Below are positions 21,311-33,600 of a stretch of DNA of 64,000 bases, piece by piece (positions within the stretch are counted from its first letter, which is position 1; every line of letters begins with the position of its first letter). The stretch is from Archegozetes longisetosus. Its lineage: Eukaryota; Arthropoda; Arachnida; Sarcoptiformes; Trhypochthoniidae. The position numbers and the translations under genes were made by a program. The notes below the pieces were generated by a model. That model made no database searches, was not told where the DNA came from, and worked only from the letters and a program-made list of their open reading frames with translations. Where the stretch lies: NCBI GenBank assembly GCA_018873245.2, contig JAEMBT020000005.1, positions 5,194,001-5,258,000 on the forward strand, read 5' to 3'.

Positions 21311-23137
21311 TTATTGAAATGAACGACGAAAATGATATACAAATATTTACGAATCGTATTTTTTATCACTTAATTGGTTGCAGAAAATTATTGGATATTT
21401 GTTCTGATACTAATGTTAAACTAATGTTCACTTCAAAACATTACATATTTATTGTATCAGTTGAAGACAAGTTTTATAAAATATCAAGAAATGAATTAAA
21501 TGAACTTTTTTCAATAGAATCGAATAATACATGGTCTGATATTAAAAAATTCATAAATAATCACATAATCGAAGAGCTGTCTTATAAACGCATAATCGAG
21601 GTCAAAGATTTTAAAAGTAAGTATTGTCTGTTATGCACAAGGAAATATTTAGCTAAAATGGACCATTTATATTCAAATGATTCAAAATATCCTACTTAAA
21701 TTTCGAAAACTATCCAACCATTCTCGTTTAGATAACATAGATTCTGGTATATTCTGGTTGATTTTGTCAACTTTGGGTTAATATCCCATCTTTCTACCCT
21801 ATGGTTAATGAACCCAGTAGTTGCTGAAAGTATTGTAGGGATCGAAAGATTGTTATTAGTAATAGTAAAGCCCAAGTAAGGCAGTAAAACATATTAGAAT
21901 CTAATTATTCACTATAAGTGGGTACACAAGAACATTATTTTTTACATACTATTAATCATCGGAAACTCGCATTACACTGCAAGTTTCGCTACAATATATT
22001 CAAATCACATTCATTTCCCTTATTTGTTGAAACTCGAAATATTTATAAGTTCTATATACAGTACTTAAAAATATTGTCTGTGACTGTCAGCCCCTGCGTC
22101 CGCAACAATACTATTTCAACAATACGTAGAAATATTCAAAACTTTAACAATACTTTTCACAACAATAGTTATGAAATAGAGTTTGAGATTATAAATAAGA
22201 GTTAATACGGGTTAGTCATGGGTCTAGATTAAGGGATATACTAAAGTACGGGTTAAATACAAGTAAAAAGACTCTGAGCAGGAAACAACTGGTAACCCCA
22301 CTAGAATTAATTAAAATAAATAATACTCCACTGTGTTCTCTAATTTAATTGTCATTTCACAGGCATGCATTATCATTATACGTTTGCATTTACAAGAGAC
22401 GGAAATATCTATTTTTGGAATAAACACATATATACTAAGGATGGAATCAAAGTTGTAAACACTCAAAATATTATTGAAATTTCAGTTTTTGGGGATTACT
22501 TCGCGTTATTGTCAAAAATGGATCAATATATGAGTGGAACCCATTGAATATCAATTTGAGTGAAATAATAAGTACTAATCACATCAACAGAAAAGACAAA
22601 TGGATATCAATTTCAGGAAATCTTACGCTTTTTACGCCCAAAACTCATCCGCGATATGGCGTAAATCCAGGACTATTATTGGGTTTAACAAGAAGTGGTT
22701 GTGTTTATCGAATTTCAAATGAAAAAATTATCCCGGTCGCCGAACATATTAGTAATGAATATGATATCAATACTAATGATAAACTCAAAAACGTTACATT
22801 TAAGAAAATAAGTTGTGCTGAACATCACTGTCTATTATTATCAAATGAAGGCATTATATATATGTTCGGAGAGAACGGCGTCGGGCAATTGGGTTTATAT
22901 AATAAGTTATGTCATTTCCATATTATTGAAAGCAACGTGAAATTTATTGATATCGCGACTCATTATAGTGAATGCACTTCAATAGCGGTTGCAGAGAATG
23001 GAAATATATATATTTGGAGTTGTTGTGGGGACGAAACTATCTATGAGCCAAAACTCACAGATTTTAAAACAATTAATGAAGTTTTCATTCACTATTATGA
23101 TTCGGATTATAATCATTTTGAAAATAGAATATCTTAA
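21311..23137 (+). pseudogene. RCC1-family protein, copy B, fused to copy A and interrupted
   Basis: Without a new start codon, the frame carrying copy A's kinase C-lobe runs on into a second RCC1-family N-terminus ('FIVSVEDKFYKISRNEL', compare 'IIITLDDKVYAFERNSL') and stops at 21699. Blades resume at 22365-22547 ('FTRDGNIYFW') and, in another frame, 22544-23137 ('ISCAEHHCLLLSNEGIIYMF', 'SIAVAENGNIYIW'). The end, 'EVFIHYYDSDYNHFE', matches the segment just before the kinase in copy A ('DVYMHYLNINYKP') but stops at once, so copy B has no kinase. The segment 21700-22364 has no RCC1 coding and may be an intron or an insertion. The tandem head-to-tail order suggests unequal duplication. Confidence 0.5.
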
Positions 23138-23824
23138 GAGTTTCTTTTGAAATATTTTTATATTTTGGGAATGTAAACCATATTCAAATTTTTATATTAA
23201 GGATAAAAATTTCAAGTTTTTATTACGAATGTATTTTGATGAATTTTGTGATGCTATTAATTGTATTTGACTGCATATTTTCTCCCATAAGTTTGAAATC
23301 ATTTTGCGGCCCACCATTTGGAAACCCTATTCTATGAAAGAAAGAATTTGCCAAAAATGGTTAATTTTCACATAATTGGATAAGCTTTTTATGATTAAAT
23401 TAATGTGCGACTTTTATTATATGTTATATACTCAAAAATAAGATTATTTCTTATTACAGTTTGTAACTTTATAGATTTATAACATATGATGCATTATATT
23501 CAGTAACGACTTGTGTGGAGATATAAGGTTTTTCGGATTATCGCACTAAATCAATGTTTAGGTCTTAATTTACATTCAGACAAATTTTCATGATATGTTC
23601 CAATGAGGAAAATATGATTAAACCGGCAAAGAAGTTGTCTCTAATTCCTATAGAAAAGCATTACAACTAAGAGTAGTTTTGCACTTATGCGTCATATGAG
23701 TGTGTTAACTGCATATTTCAATTATTTATGCAATACTAAGTTAAATGTGAGTCAAATATTTATAAGCTTTTGAAATAAAACTTTTTTGTTTGTGTTCATT
23801 TGTTTTGATTTTTAAAATCTTAAA
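23138..23824. other. Region downstream of RCC1 copy B
   Basis: AT-rich sequence in which I looked for remnants of a second kinase domain and found none. No other feature was recognised. Confidence 0.35.
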
Positions 23825-23998
23825 ATGCGTGATTTATTGAAAAATAAATTGAAAAATATCACTAATTGTGTTATAAATAGACAAACGCCTATAGACTTGA
23901 TTAATAATGAATTGATGCAAAAGTCTAAAGAATGGAAAGAAACGTACATCACATCCAATCTTATGGTAGAAAAACATGAGAAAAATATTAATAAATGA
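23825..23998 (+). CDS. Possible small protein, 57 residues, unknown
   Basis: An uninterrupted ATG-to-TGA frame encodes a lysine- and asparagine-rich, mostly helical-looking peptide beginning MRDLLKNKLKNITNCVINRQ and ending in a charged tail. It has no membrane segment or known motif that I recognise. It stands alone in an AT-rich region where stops are frequent, so 57 open codons is only mildly unusual. It could be a small real gene, a terminal exon, or chance. Confidence 0.25.
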   Translation: MRDLLKNKLKNITNCVINRQTPIDLINNELMQKSKEWKETYITSNLMVEKHEKNINK

Positions 23999-24807
23999 GT
24001 AAATTATTGAAAATAAATGATTTAAATGTATTTGAAAGTTGTGCTACTTTAAACGCGATTTTCTTATTTCTGCGCGTAAGGCTATAAGTCGTTACTGCAT
24101 ACAACGCATCATATATTCATACTGTTTTTAAAAATAACTGAGAACTTCGTAGTAATTTTTAATAAAATCACATAAGTGCATTTTGTATTTCAATTTACAT
24201 GAAGTTATTTGATTTTTAAGGAATTTCTATGTGATTTCTCTTAAGAATGTTTTAAAATCATTAAACTTTAGAACTGAAACTAACCATCATGATCAACTTG
24301 TTCCAAACGCTTATAACCAAACTCTATCATAATCAACATTTCTTTTGTAGACAATGATCTTTGTAGAATAAAAGGAAATTTTTTCCTAAATAATATAAAT
24401 AAAATAACTTCATAATCAAGAATGATTCAAACATGTAAAGAGAAAAATGTGATAGTATTAAGAAGGATGTTTTGAGAGGCAAACTTTTTTGTATAACGAA
24501 ATTCTTATTCATGTTATGGAAATTTTCATCTCTACTTTAATGTGAAGTCTCTTGCAAACTTTAAGGCTTTTAAAAGCTTCAAATTTTAAGCCAATCTCTA
24601 ATGGTTTAAGACTGGAGAGAGATGTCGCTCTAAAGCAAAACTTTTTTTGCTAAATAAAAGTCAGACTCTTGTCATTATTTCATTTGAATTGAAGTAAACT
24701 TTTGATAATATAAGTGAAAGTCAGCCATTTTTGGCTTAACTCTATTTATGTTTTAAGTTTAAAACTTATTAAAACTTTTATAACAATTTATAAACCAGGT
24801 GTACAAC
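23999..24807. other. Intergenic, upstream of the MYT1-like gene
   Basis: AT-rich. A good splice-acceptor context (pyrimidines then 'ccag') stands just before the MYT1-like ATG at 24808, so further 5' exons of that gene may lie here or beyond. None could be identified. Confidence 0.35.
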
Positions 24808-26323
24808 ATGAGTAACAAAGAACTCCTTCATTGTCCAACCCCTGGATGTTCAGGAATGGGACACGTTTCGGGCAATTACGCCACACACCGAAGGTTTCAC
24901 TTAAGACTTTACTTCACTTATTCTCTTATAACTTATAACAACTGATTGCAATTCAATTAATAAAAAATTTTGCTCATTTAATATAAATGCATTTGTTTCG
25001 ATTGAACAGTTTGAGCGGTTGTCCGAATGCAGACAAAGCGCAAGTACTTGTGGCTCAGCAAGAAATCAAGTTTTGTCCGACTCCAGGATGCGATGGCTCG
25101 GGACATATAACTGGTAACTATACCAGTCACCGAAGTCTTTCTGGTTGCCCGCGAGCCAAATACAGGAAACACAACAAATCTATTGATAAAAACAGTGATA
25201 TAGCCAGGTATGTGACGATTTGCCATCATATAACTACTAATTGAAACTTCAGTCATTCAATATTTTCATTAGTTCTAATTTGTCCTTATCTCAAGTTTTT
25301 TGTTCTTTCAGTCTTGTTTTCAACTTTAAAATTCAAAGAATGCTCTTTTGATCATTTTTTATTTATTGATAACTTATTTGTTTGAGTATTAATTATGTTT
25401 TTTCTGCACTCAAAGTTCTTCTATAAGTCCAATGTCTAATAGCAATAAATCGAAACCTGAGGCCACACCAGACAACACTTCTCAAGACAGTGATCCTAAA
25501 AGTCTAACCTTTCAAAGCGTGATTACAAGCGAAACCAAGAACAATGAACAACACGAAACACCCCGTGTCCCGAAAACTGATGGACAAACGTGTCCGACAC
25601 CAGGTCTGAAAACAAACGTTATTATGAGAAACATACTAACTGAATATCAATTAATCTCCTAAATAGGATGTGACGGTAGCGGTCACTCCACTGGCAGCTT
25701 CTTATCTCATCGAAGTCTTTCAGGCTGTCCGCGAGCCAATGGCTTGATTATCGCTGAGACCAACAAATCGCTTGTTAATAAATTTGACGATCTGACAAAT
25801 TCTGTTGGCAAAAATAATTCTTCTGATCAAATGAGTAATGAAATTGTATATTCAGATAATAAAACTTTGAACCAATCGCTTGATGACATGAGAGCTATTG
25901 ACGATCAAATATTTGAGTTACAAGAATATAACGCAAAAGTTGAATCAGAATTGAATCGACTTAAGTCAGAATGTTTTCAATTAGAACAACAAATTGAATC
26001 ATCTGAAAAAGTAATATACTAATTAATTTGTTTTTTATAAAATCAAGTTTTAAATGATTTGATTTAATCACAAGGAAAACCAGGATCTGTCAGAAACTAC
26101 TAAACATCTGAATGAATATTACCAAACGATACGCAACAATTTGTTATCTCTATTGGAAACCATTCATTTTCCTAATTTAACTGATGAAGAGCCTAATCAA
26201 GGCAACTTTGATGAGTTTCTTGACAAATTGCAACAAATCTGTGTTGAAAGCTACAAAGATGAAAATCGTTTGTTGTTCTCCTCAATCAGACATGTTTTGA
26301 AAGATTTTTCCGTCCAAATTTAA
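24808..26323 (+). CDS. MYT1/ST18-family C2HC zinc-finger transcription factor
   Basis: MYT1-type factors bind AAGTT-core DNA through C2HC fingers and regulate neural differentiation in the nucleus. Five exons (24808-24893, 25010-25207, 25416-25603, 25667-26010, 26075-26323) give 354 residues. Three canonical fingers of the form [26 protein letters not shown] are visible, each with the conserved CPTPGC start: finger 1 across exons 1-2, finger 2 in exon 2 ('[20 protein letters not shown]'), finger 3 across exons 3-4. A Ser/Asn/Lys-rich linker separates fingers 2 and 3. A long coiled coil occupies the C-terminal third ('[18 protein letters not shown]'), as in vertebrate MYT1. Vertebrate proteins have more fingers and about 1,100 residues, so this is a short form or lacks upstream exons. 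Confidence 0.88.
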
Positions 26324-27368
26324 CTGTTCTTTTGACTGATGTCTGATGTCCATTACGTCCATCATGTGAATACCCAATAACAACTCGCAATAACTTTAAA
26401 AGTCATAACTGCCAGTTTTTATTAAGTCTTAATAATCAAAAGAACGACTATTTTTTAATTTGATTCGAGCAAATTTAGTCCAATCATAATTGTGATAAAT
26501 TTGTACATCATTTTACATTAATTAAGTAAAAAAAAAGCTCACTTGAAGTCTTGATTAGAATAGAGATAATTATGTTTCGATTATTATTTTCAACTTTTCT
26601 ATGTAATGAATTTTTAAATTTTCATTTCTCAACTATTGTAATGTACAGAACACGCACTTCTATAGTTAACAAATAAAAGCATTGTTTTGTATTTAATTTA
26701 ATTTTTTACTTCTATTCTGATTCAGAGATCAGTAAATGGATGCAAAGTAGAATGAATTCATTCTGTTTGACCTCTAAAGTGTGTAAATTTCATTAATTTA
26801 CGCAATAATTTTGGACTTTTAAGCTTTAGATCACAAATTTATTGAACAAAGAGTAGACGTATATTCATAGCCTTGCAACTTTTGAACCAGTTTTTAATTT
26901 ATATGCTTTCCAGTTTGTGATTCAAGTTTCGATTTAATTAAATATAATTAAAAATTTGATAACAATTATTTAAACTGTTATTTTGGGGAAAAAAGTTTTA
27001 TTTTGAACTTTTAAACTTTCTAAATATAGGGTTTGCAGTTGTCAGTAAGTACTGTAGGCTTTTGTTTAGTCAATAGCATGACGTAATGAAACATATGATA
27101 ACTTGTATTTCAAACATTGTATGAAACATTTCCTATCATTTCGTACTTGCAAATGGGTGGATATTAAGATCTTGTTGACGCTTAAATACGTTTTATATGT
27201 TTTGATTACCAATTAGTCATTGATTTGTCTAAATCAGTGCAATCTGCAATCAATTCAATATCCACTTGTATTTATCTATTATTGAATAGTCCTATAGTTG
27301 CTTGTCATTTACTTTGCAATAATTGTTAATATTTCTGTTAAGTAATTAGTCTTCAAGAAAAATTCAAA
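26324..27368. other. Intergenic region MYT1-like / syntenin
   Basis: About 1 kb of AT-rich sequence without a recognisable exon. 'aacaaataaaag' near 26669 may serve as the polyadenylation signal for the MYT1-like gene. Confidence 0.4.
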
Positions 27369-28730
27369 ATGTCATCACTTTATCCATCGCTCGAGGATAT
27401 GAAAGTTGACCAAATGGTTAAGGTAACTATAAATTTAACAAATGAATTTTTTTCAATAATTATTACAGATAACTGATTGAATTAATAAAATTGCTGTAAA
27501 ATAAGGCACAACAACGAGCTCAACCACTTGAGCCAGTAATCAACTCCTCTTCATATGCTCCACCATCTGCTCCCTATCCAACTTTGAATCCATCGCAAAC
27601 TCAATCTTATGGCAAATTCGATGCATTGTATCCGACCCTTGATGACTATATGGGACTGTCACTCACTTCTGAAGAAGTGGCAATAATTCAGAGACAATGC
27701 CAAGAGTCGAACGCGGTTGCAGTACCACAACCCTCACAGATAGTCTGTGGCGCTAGCACAACAATGATTGCACCAATTTCTTCCTCTTCATTGGGTCTCC
27801 AACGGGCAAATGTGACTCATGGAATCAGAGAGGTAGTTCTCTGCAAAGACAAAGACTCGAAAGTCGGAATGAGAGTACAGGCTATTAATAAGGTACGCGT
27901 CAAATCATAGTTAATCAATAAAATGACACTTAACTTATCAATTGAAATAGAAACAGTTTCCTAACATTCAAATCATTTAATTACTAATGAAACTAATTAT
28001 ATTTGCATATTTTATATTTAATAAAAGGGAGTGTTTATAGTGTTTGTTCAGTCGAATTCTCCAGCGTCGATGGTTGGATTGCGTTTTGGTGATCAGATCC
28101 TACAAATAAACAATGAAAATGTAGCCGGTTATAGCAGAGATAAAGTGCATGATATCATAAAGAAATCACCGGTTAATAACATAAATCTAGTTGTTAGAGA
28201 TCGACCCTTTGAAAGGACTATTACTTTGCATAAGGACAGTACCGGACACTTGGGCTTCACATTCAAAAACGGCAAAATCAATGCTATTGTCAAGGACTCA
28301 TCTGCTGCGAGAAATGGTCTCTTGATTGATCATAATTTGCTTGAAGTGAACGGTCAGAATGTGGTTGGAATGGAAGATAAATTGGTTCGACAAATAATGG
28401 AATCGGGCGGAGATATTATTACGCTTACTATTATGCCATCATTTATTTTCGAGCACATGATGAAGCAGTATGTTATCTTTATAATTATCTGTTTATTTAT
28501 TTAGTCCCTATTTATAGTTTCTTATGCTGTAGTCAGGTCATTAATCAATATTTTTTTCATATTTCAAACTTATATCACATCTCGTTTGACTGAAAACTAT
28601 TTTCCCTTCTATTATACATAGTTTAGTGTTTTCAATATAATAGCTGCTGATGTCATGAATTTATTCTAATTACAGAATGGCCACAAGTCTGGTGAAGAAG
28701 CTGATGGACCACACAATCCCAGACATATAA
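27369..28730 (+). CDS. SDCBP: Syntenin (tandem PDZ adaptor)
   Basis: Syntenin is a cytosolic and membrane-associated adaptor whose two PDZ domains bind syndecan tails and other receptors, acting in exosome formation and adhesion. Four exons (27369-27422, 27506-27892, 28028-28467, 28676-28730) give 311 residues, near the family length of about 300. The N-terminal region has repeated 'YPSLEDM', 'YPTL' and '[13 protein letters not shown]' motifs of the kind that bind ALIX. PDZ1 starts '[20 protein letters not shown]' and includes '[20 protein letters not shown]'. PDZ2 follows after only a few residues, with the GLGF-like loop '[12 protein letters not shown]'. The C-terminus 'HTIPDI' matches the family's last short exon. 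Confidence 0.94.
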
Positions 28731-30695
28731 ATATAATACTCTTGTGAAATGATGCCATAAATAAGTTTCAAAATTCCAGTCAGTCCTATTGCAATTTGTA
28801 TGTTTTTCCATTCTTTATATGCCGTTTAAAATGAATAATTGGAGTATTTATCAATTTAATGATTCTCATTTTATTTAGTGGTTTCAATGTATCTACTATT
28901 TGAAAAATACTGTATTCGATATATATCTTAATAAATTTTAGTATTACTCTTCAAATAATAATAGAGCCATTTTTGAATGATGTTTGTTGAAAAATTTTTA
29001 ATATTTCAAAACAAAAATAATTATTAGTGAGTGCTTTGAGTAATAAGAATCATACATATTTGAACCTACTTATTAATATTTCTAGTGTCTTGAACTTGTT
29101 CTCCTTATACTATTATAAGATTTTGCAGACAAGCTCACTTTCAGATGTGGTTTTTAAGTTTAAATTGCGAAACTAGGTTTGTATTGTTTTGAAAAGGCCA
29201 ACAAGAATGCTAACCTAGCACATTTTTAGGTCTAGGAGTCAGGTCTGCTCAGTATGCAAAAATACGGACAGAGTTTCGTAATTTGAACCTAATCAGAACT
29301 AAATTTGAATAGGAGTTCATCTGCAAAAATACATTGTGAAGTACAAGAGAAATACCAACTTTAAGATCGCTCAAATTTCAGTAATTTGAAGAGTATGCCA
29401 ATAGTGATTAGTCCTTGGCCTATGGTTTGTGTGAAGATCAATATTTAAACTGAGGGTTTATTTTCTAGATGTGTGAATTGAAAAAACTTTACAATTGTGA
29501 AAAGCTAAGCTGAGAAAGCACTTCATAAACATCTAACTAAAACTTTTTGAAAACACTAAATTATTCGATAACTATTCTGTGAAACGCCTTTTAAGCAGAA
29601 TATAGCATCATAAAGTATCAAACTCTGTCATCGATATTGTGATCTGTAAAAGATGCACTGAAGAAAGTAAAATTGTTAGTAAACCATAAAGGTGTTACGG
29701 AAGTGCAAGTTGATTATCAATAAAGAATAATTCAAAACTACTGTACAGCGAAACAGTGCTAAATATTATTATTTTTGGAGCAAATAAGATAAAAAAGTTA
29801 TTCAACTTTGGTATAAAATTGCATTTAAAGCTGAACTAAGCTTAAAATGCATCCTATGATAGAGTTAATCTTTTTAGGACACCCTCTTTGACTATCTTGC
29901 AGTTAGTCAATCTCTTGCACAATTGTTCACACAACTTTCTAACTTCTCATTTGCAATAAAATCAAAAGTATTGATGTTTCCTCAAATTGTAAGTTTTAAT
30001 TTACCTCAATTTAGATTTTTCGCAAAATACAGTTCTAAAATGACTTTAAACTGAAACACCTTGAAAAGACTGAACGAGTTTGGTTTGCAAATTTATGCAG
30101 TAAGTCATAGAACTGGTGCTAACAAAAAGTAGTTATCAGCTAGTAAGCGAATAACGGAATCCAATGGAAAATTAAATAAGAGTTTGTACAAAATATTAGA
30201 TAAGGCCTCGGATGCGAATCTGCGCACTAAAGGCGTAGTGAGAAAAAAGATAATAACAAACGATAAAAACATTTGTGCAATACTTTTAGTTTATAAATAT
30301 ATTAAACGCTATTTATATTAAAATATTTGATTTAAACTTTAATTTTATTAAATATAGTGTAATTTTAAACTATTTGTACAATTATTGAAATCTTGTGATT
30401 AAAACGAGTTTAAGTAATAATTATTTGAGTATAAATACGACATTATTATTAATCAGTTTAAAGTCAATTATATCCATAGTTTAAGTTATTGTCTTAATTC
30501 AATTATTAGCATCAAATTTTACTAAATGGCTATCATGTACAACCTAACAATTGTCACGCAAATGGACGCCAATTGATGTGTTCTATTTGATTGAATCGAT
30601 TCAGTGGCGTTAAGTGCTCTTTAATGAAGACATTTTTCATTCGTTTAATTGAGAACTGATTGAAGAATTTGTTGATAAAATAAACAAATATAAAA
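28731..30695. other. Intergenic region syntenin / RB1CC1
   Basis: Nearly 2 kb, AT-rich, read on both strands. No coding exon, tRNA-like sequence or clear inverted repeat was identified. Confidence 0.4.
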
Positions 30696-33600
30696 ATGTT
30701 ATACATATTCTTCGTGGACACCGGATCTATGATGACGTTCGACATGAATTTGGCTCTTGAAAGGTACCAACAATTTGCAATTTAGATCATAAATTGATGG
30801 TCTATTGCGTAACTTATTAATAGATTGAGTCATTTATATAATAATATAAAAATATTATGAACTGTTGATCTTGTTTTCTATAATTAATTGATTTTTATTC
30901 AGTCCTCAAATCTAAAATGTATTTTCAGTGAATCGTTTGGCTCTATGGAAAACTTGCTTTAGCATTCTTCTGTTTGTATTGTTATCTAAACTAATTAAAA
31001 ACATTTATACGATTTTTCTAATCTATCTTATCCTAATCTATAAATGATTATTGAAATTTATATAAATGCAAACTAAGTTAGGCTAAGTTTATTTATTGAT
31101 AAATACTCGCTCGACTTTTCTAATAGGACTCATGAAAATGAATACTTTTTTAAAAGTTAACTTTAATAACTACCAAAAGTTCATAAACTAATTTGAAATG
31201 AACTAGTTCTGCAAAACATTCAAGTAAAATCTATAATTAAACAAATTGAATAACTAAATATTCGAAAAGTAGTTTTTACAATGGAATAAATTTCAAAAAA
31301 GAAAACAGATTTCGTTGACTCATTCCCTTTTGTTACAAAAATGTTAGCGTTCAGCTCAATTATTTATGCATCAATTAAGTTAAACCTTTATTTTCAGTGT
31401 TGCAAATCTGAAGTCTGCGATCGCAGCTCAATGCCAAATCCCTGAAGAGAAACAAGTACTTCTCATAAGTGGTGGCGAAAGCTTGAATCTGTCGTCACGT
31501 GTCTGTTCCTACAGTTCTGCTGGAACTGATACCAGTCCTATATTCTTATTCAATAAGAACTCAATCGAATCCTTAGTGCCACCGACATGTGTCACTGATT
31601 ACGGTCCCGATCATGACATGTCAGAACGTGTTCAAAGTTGTATTGACATGAATCCAAACTATAACACAGTTGTGGCTCGAGCAGAGATGGCTCAACAGCT
31701 CTATGAAATGGCAAAACAACAGTTACATAACTGTGAAAGACTAGTGCACGACCAGCATTTGCAACAACAAGGATGGGCTGCAGTTGTGGCAAACCTCGAA
31801 GATATTGCCAGTTCTTTCTCCAATAGCGCCGTACAATTAGAAGATATATTTCATCATTTCGTTGAGGATAAAACATTTTACATAGATTTACTGACAAAGT
31901 ATGTTTTTGTATATGTATAGCAATTAAACATATACTATTTTATTATTCATTTCATCTTTAGCTTCAGCAACGATATGAAAATTTTGGGAATCATTCCTAT
32001 ATTGCCAGCTTTGATATCAAAAGAACGAGTGAAAGATGAAGAAAGTAGTGATGAATTAATTACAATATCTTTATTGGAATGGATTAGTCAGAAAGACAAT
32101 CAAAACAGTCTAGAACAGGTTGCAGAATATTGCTCCAGAGGCTTAGAACAATTTGATTTGCATCATCTGTCGAAAATTAAACAAGAGGTCGAAGAGATAT
32201 TGGAATCCTGTAATAATTCTAACATGAAAGAAGTCAAAGGTCTTGAAGAACGTCTTTATGGTCTCGAAAAGTTGATGTGTGAGGCGAGGAAGATTGTGGA
32301 CGAACAAAGAGATTTGGCTCAAGCTTTCTATCAGAACCAGACACGTGCTTCGAATCTTCGCGACCCATCCATTTTGCCAGATCTGTGCGCTAGTCACCAG
32401 CAGCAGCTTCAGGTGATGCTGAAAAACCATCAAAAGCTGAGAGACTATAGAAGAAGGTGTTCACGAGCTAAAGAAGAGCTTTCAGGCAATTTGCACGCGA
32501 GGTTGAGATGGATTATGTTTATTGAGAAAAAACTATCAGATGTTGACGCAAAAATATTAGTGTACCGGGAAAATTTGAGAAGACTTAAAAGACACCTCGA
32601 AGTCGTTCATCAAATCCATTTGGCGCCCAAAATATATATGGCATCAGTTGTCGAAGTGGTTAGACGTAAAAATTTCTCTGATGCGTTCATTCACTGGGCC
32701 TCAAGTCTTTCTCGACAGTCATCTGAATTGATTGAGAACGAGATAGCATTGAGACAGTCGTTTTTGTCTCAATTAGACTCTCATTTTTTGCAATGTTTGT
32801 TTCCCGGGATGAATGACTTTCCACCTCGATTTGCGAACGACTCTCCCATACCTTTTGACGCAGAATTGCCTAACTTGAGTACAAGTGATATCGAATATTT
32901 GAGAAACAAATTACCTGATTTGTCAGACATGTTGGTCGTGCCTTCACCTGTGCCTATGCCTCAGCCGTCCACTCGCGAGCCTCACAACAATATGACTACT
33001 GGTCAGTCGAAGGGTGTAAATCAGGATAGTCTTCAGAATCAAGTACTAAAATCCAAACCCAGTGAATCTGATACAGAAGAATTTGAAACTGTGAACGATG
33101 AGTCGCCCAAATGGCAAGATTCCGACACTAAGTTGTCGTCTGTCAATGACACCGAATCACCACAAACCAATAAAGATTTATGTCTTTCAGTAACCGCAGA
33201 TTTTTTAATCGAAGACACAAATAGTGATAAATTTAAAGATGTTTTGACGAACACGTCTTTCACTACAATAGATTTTGATGAACTGGAAACAAAACTTGAA
33301 AATTTTGATAAACAATTAATAGATAAATCTAATGAACTGATAGCAATTCAAGAAGATTATAATAAAAGCAGAAATGAGCTCAACTCGACGAAAAATTTGG
33401 TAGAATCCCTTGTACAGTTTTCTTCTGACTTAATTTCCACTTTTAAAGACATTAAAAACTCAATACGCACACAATTTTCTGACATCTCAAATGAACACTT
33501 ATCTTCTTTCGTGTCTTTGAAACAACAGTTGACCGATTGGCTTATCTTGAGAGATAAATTATCTGAAGAAAAACAACTTGAACACAATCAATCAATTAAA

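Noticed and set aside
21918-22205. 95-codon frame between RCC1 copy B parts
   Set aside because: It has no RCC1 blade pattern, and lies in the non-RCC1 segment of copy B; it is probably intronic or inserted sequence.
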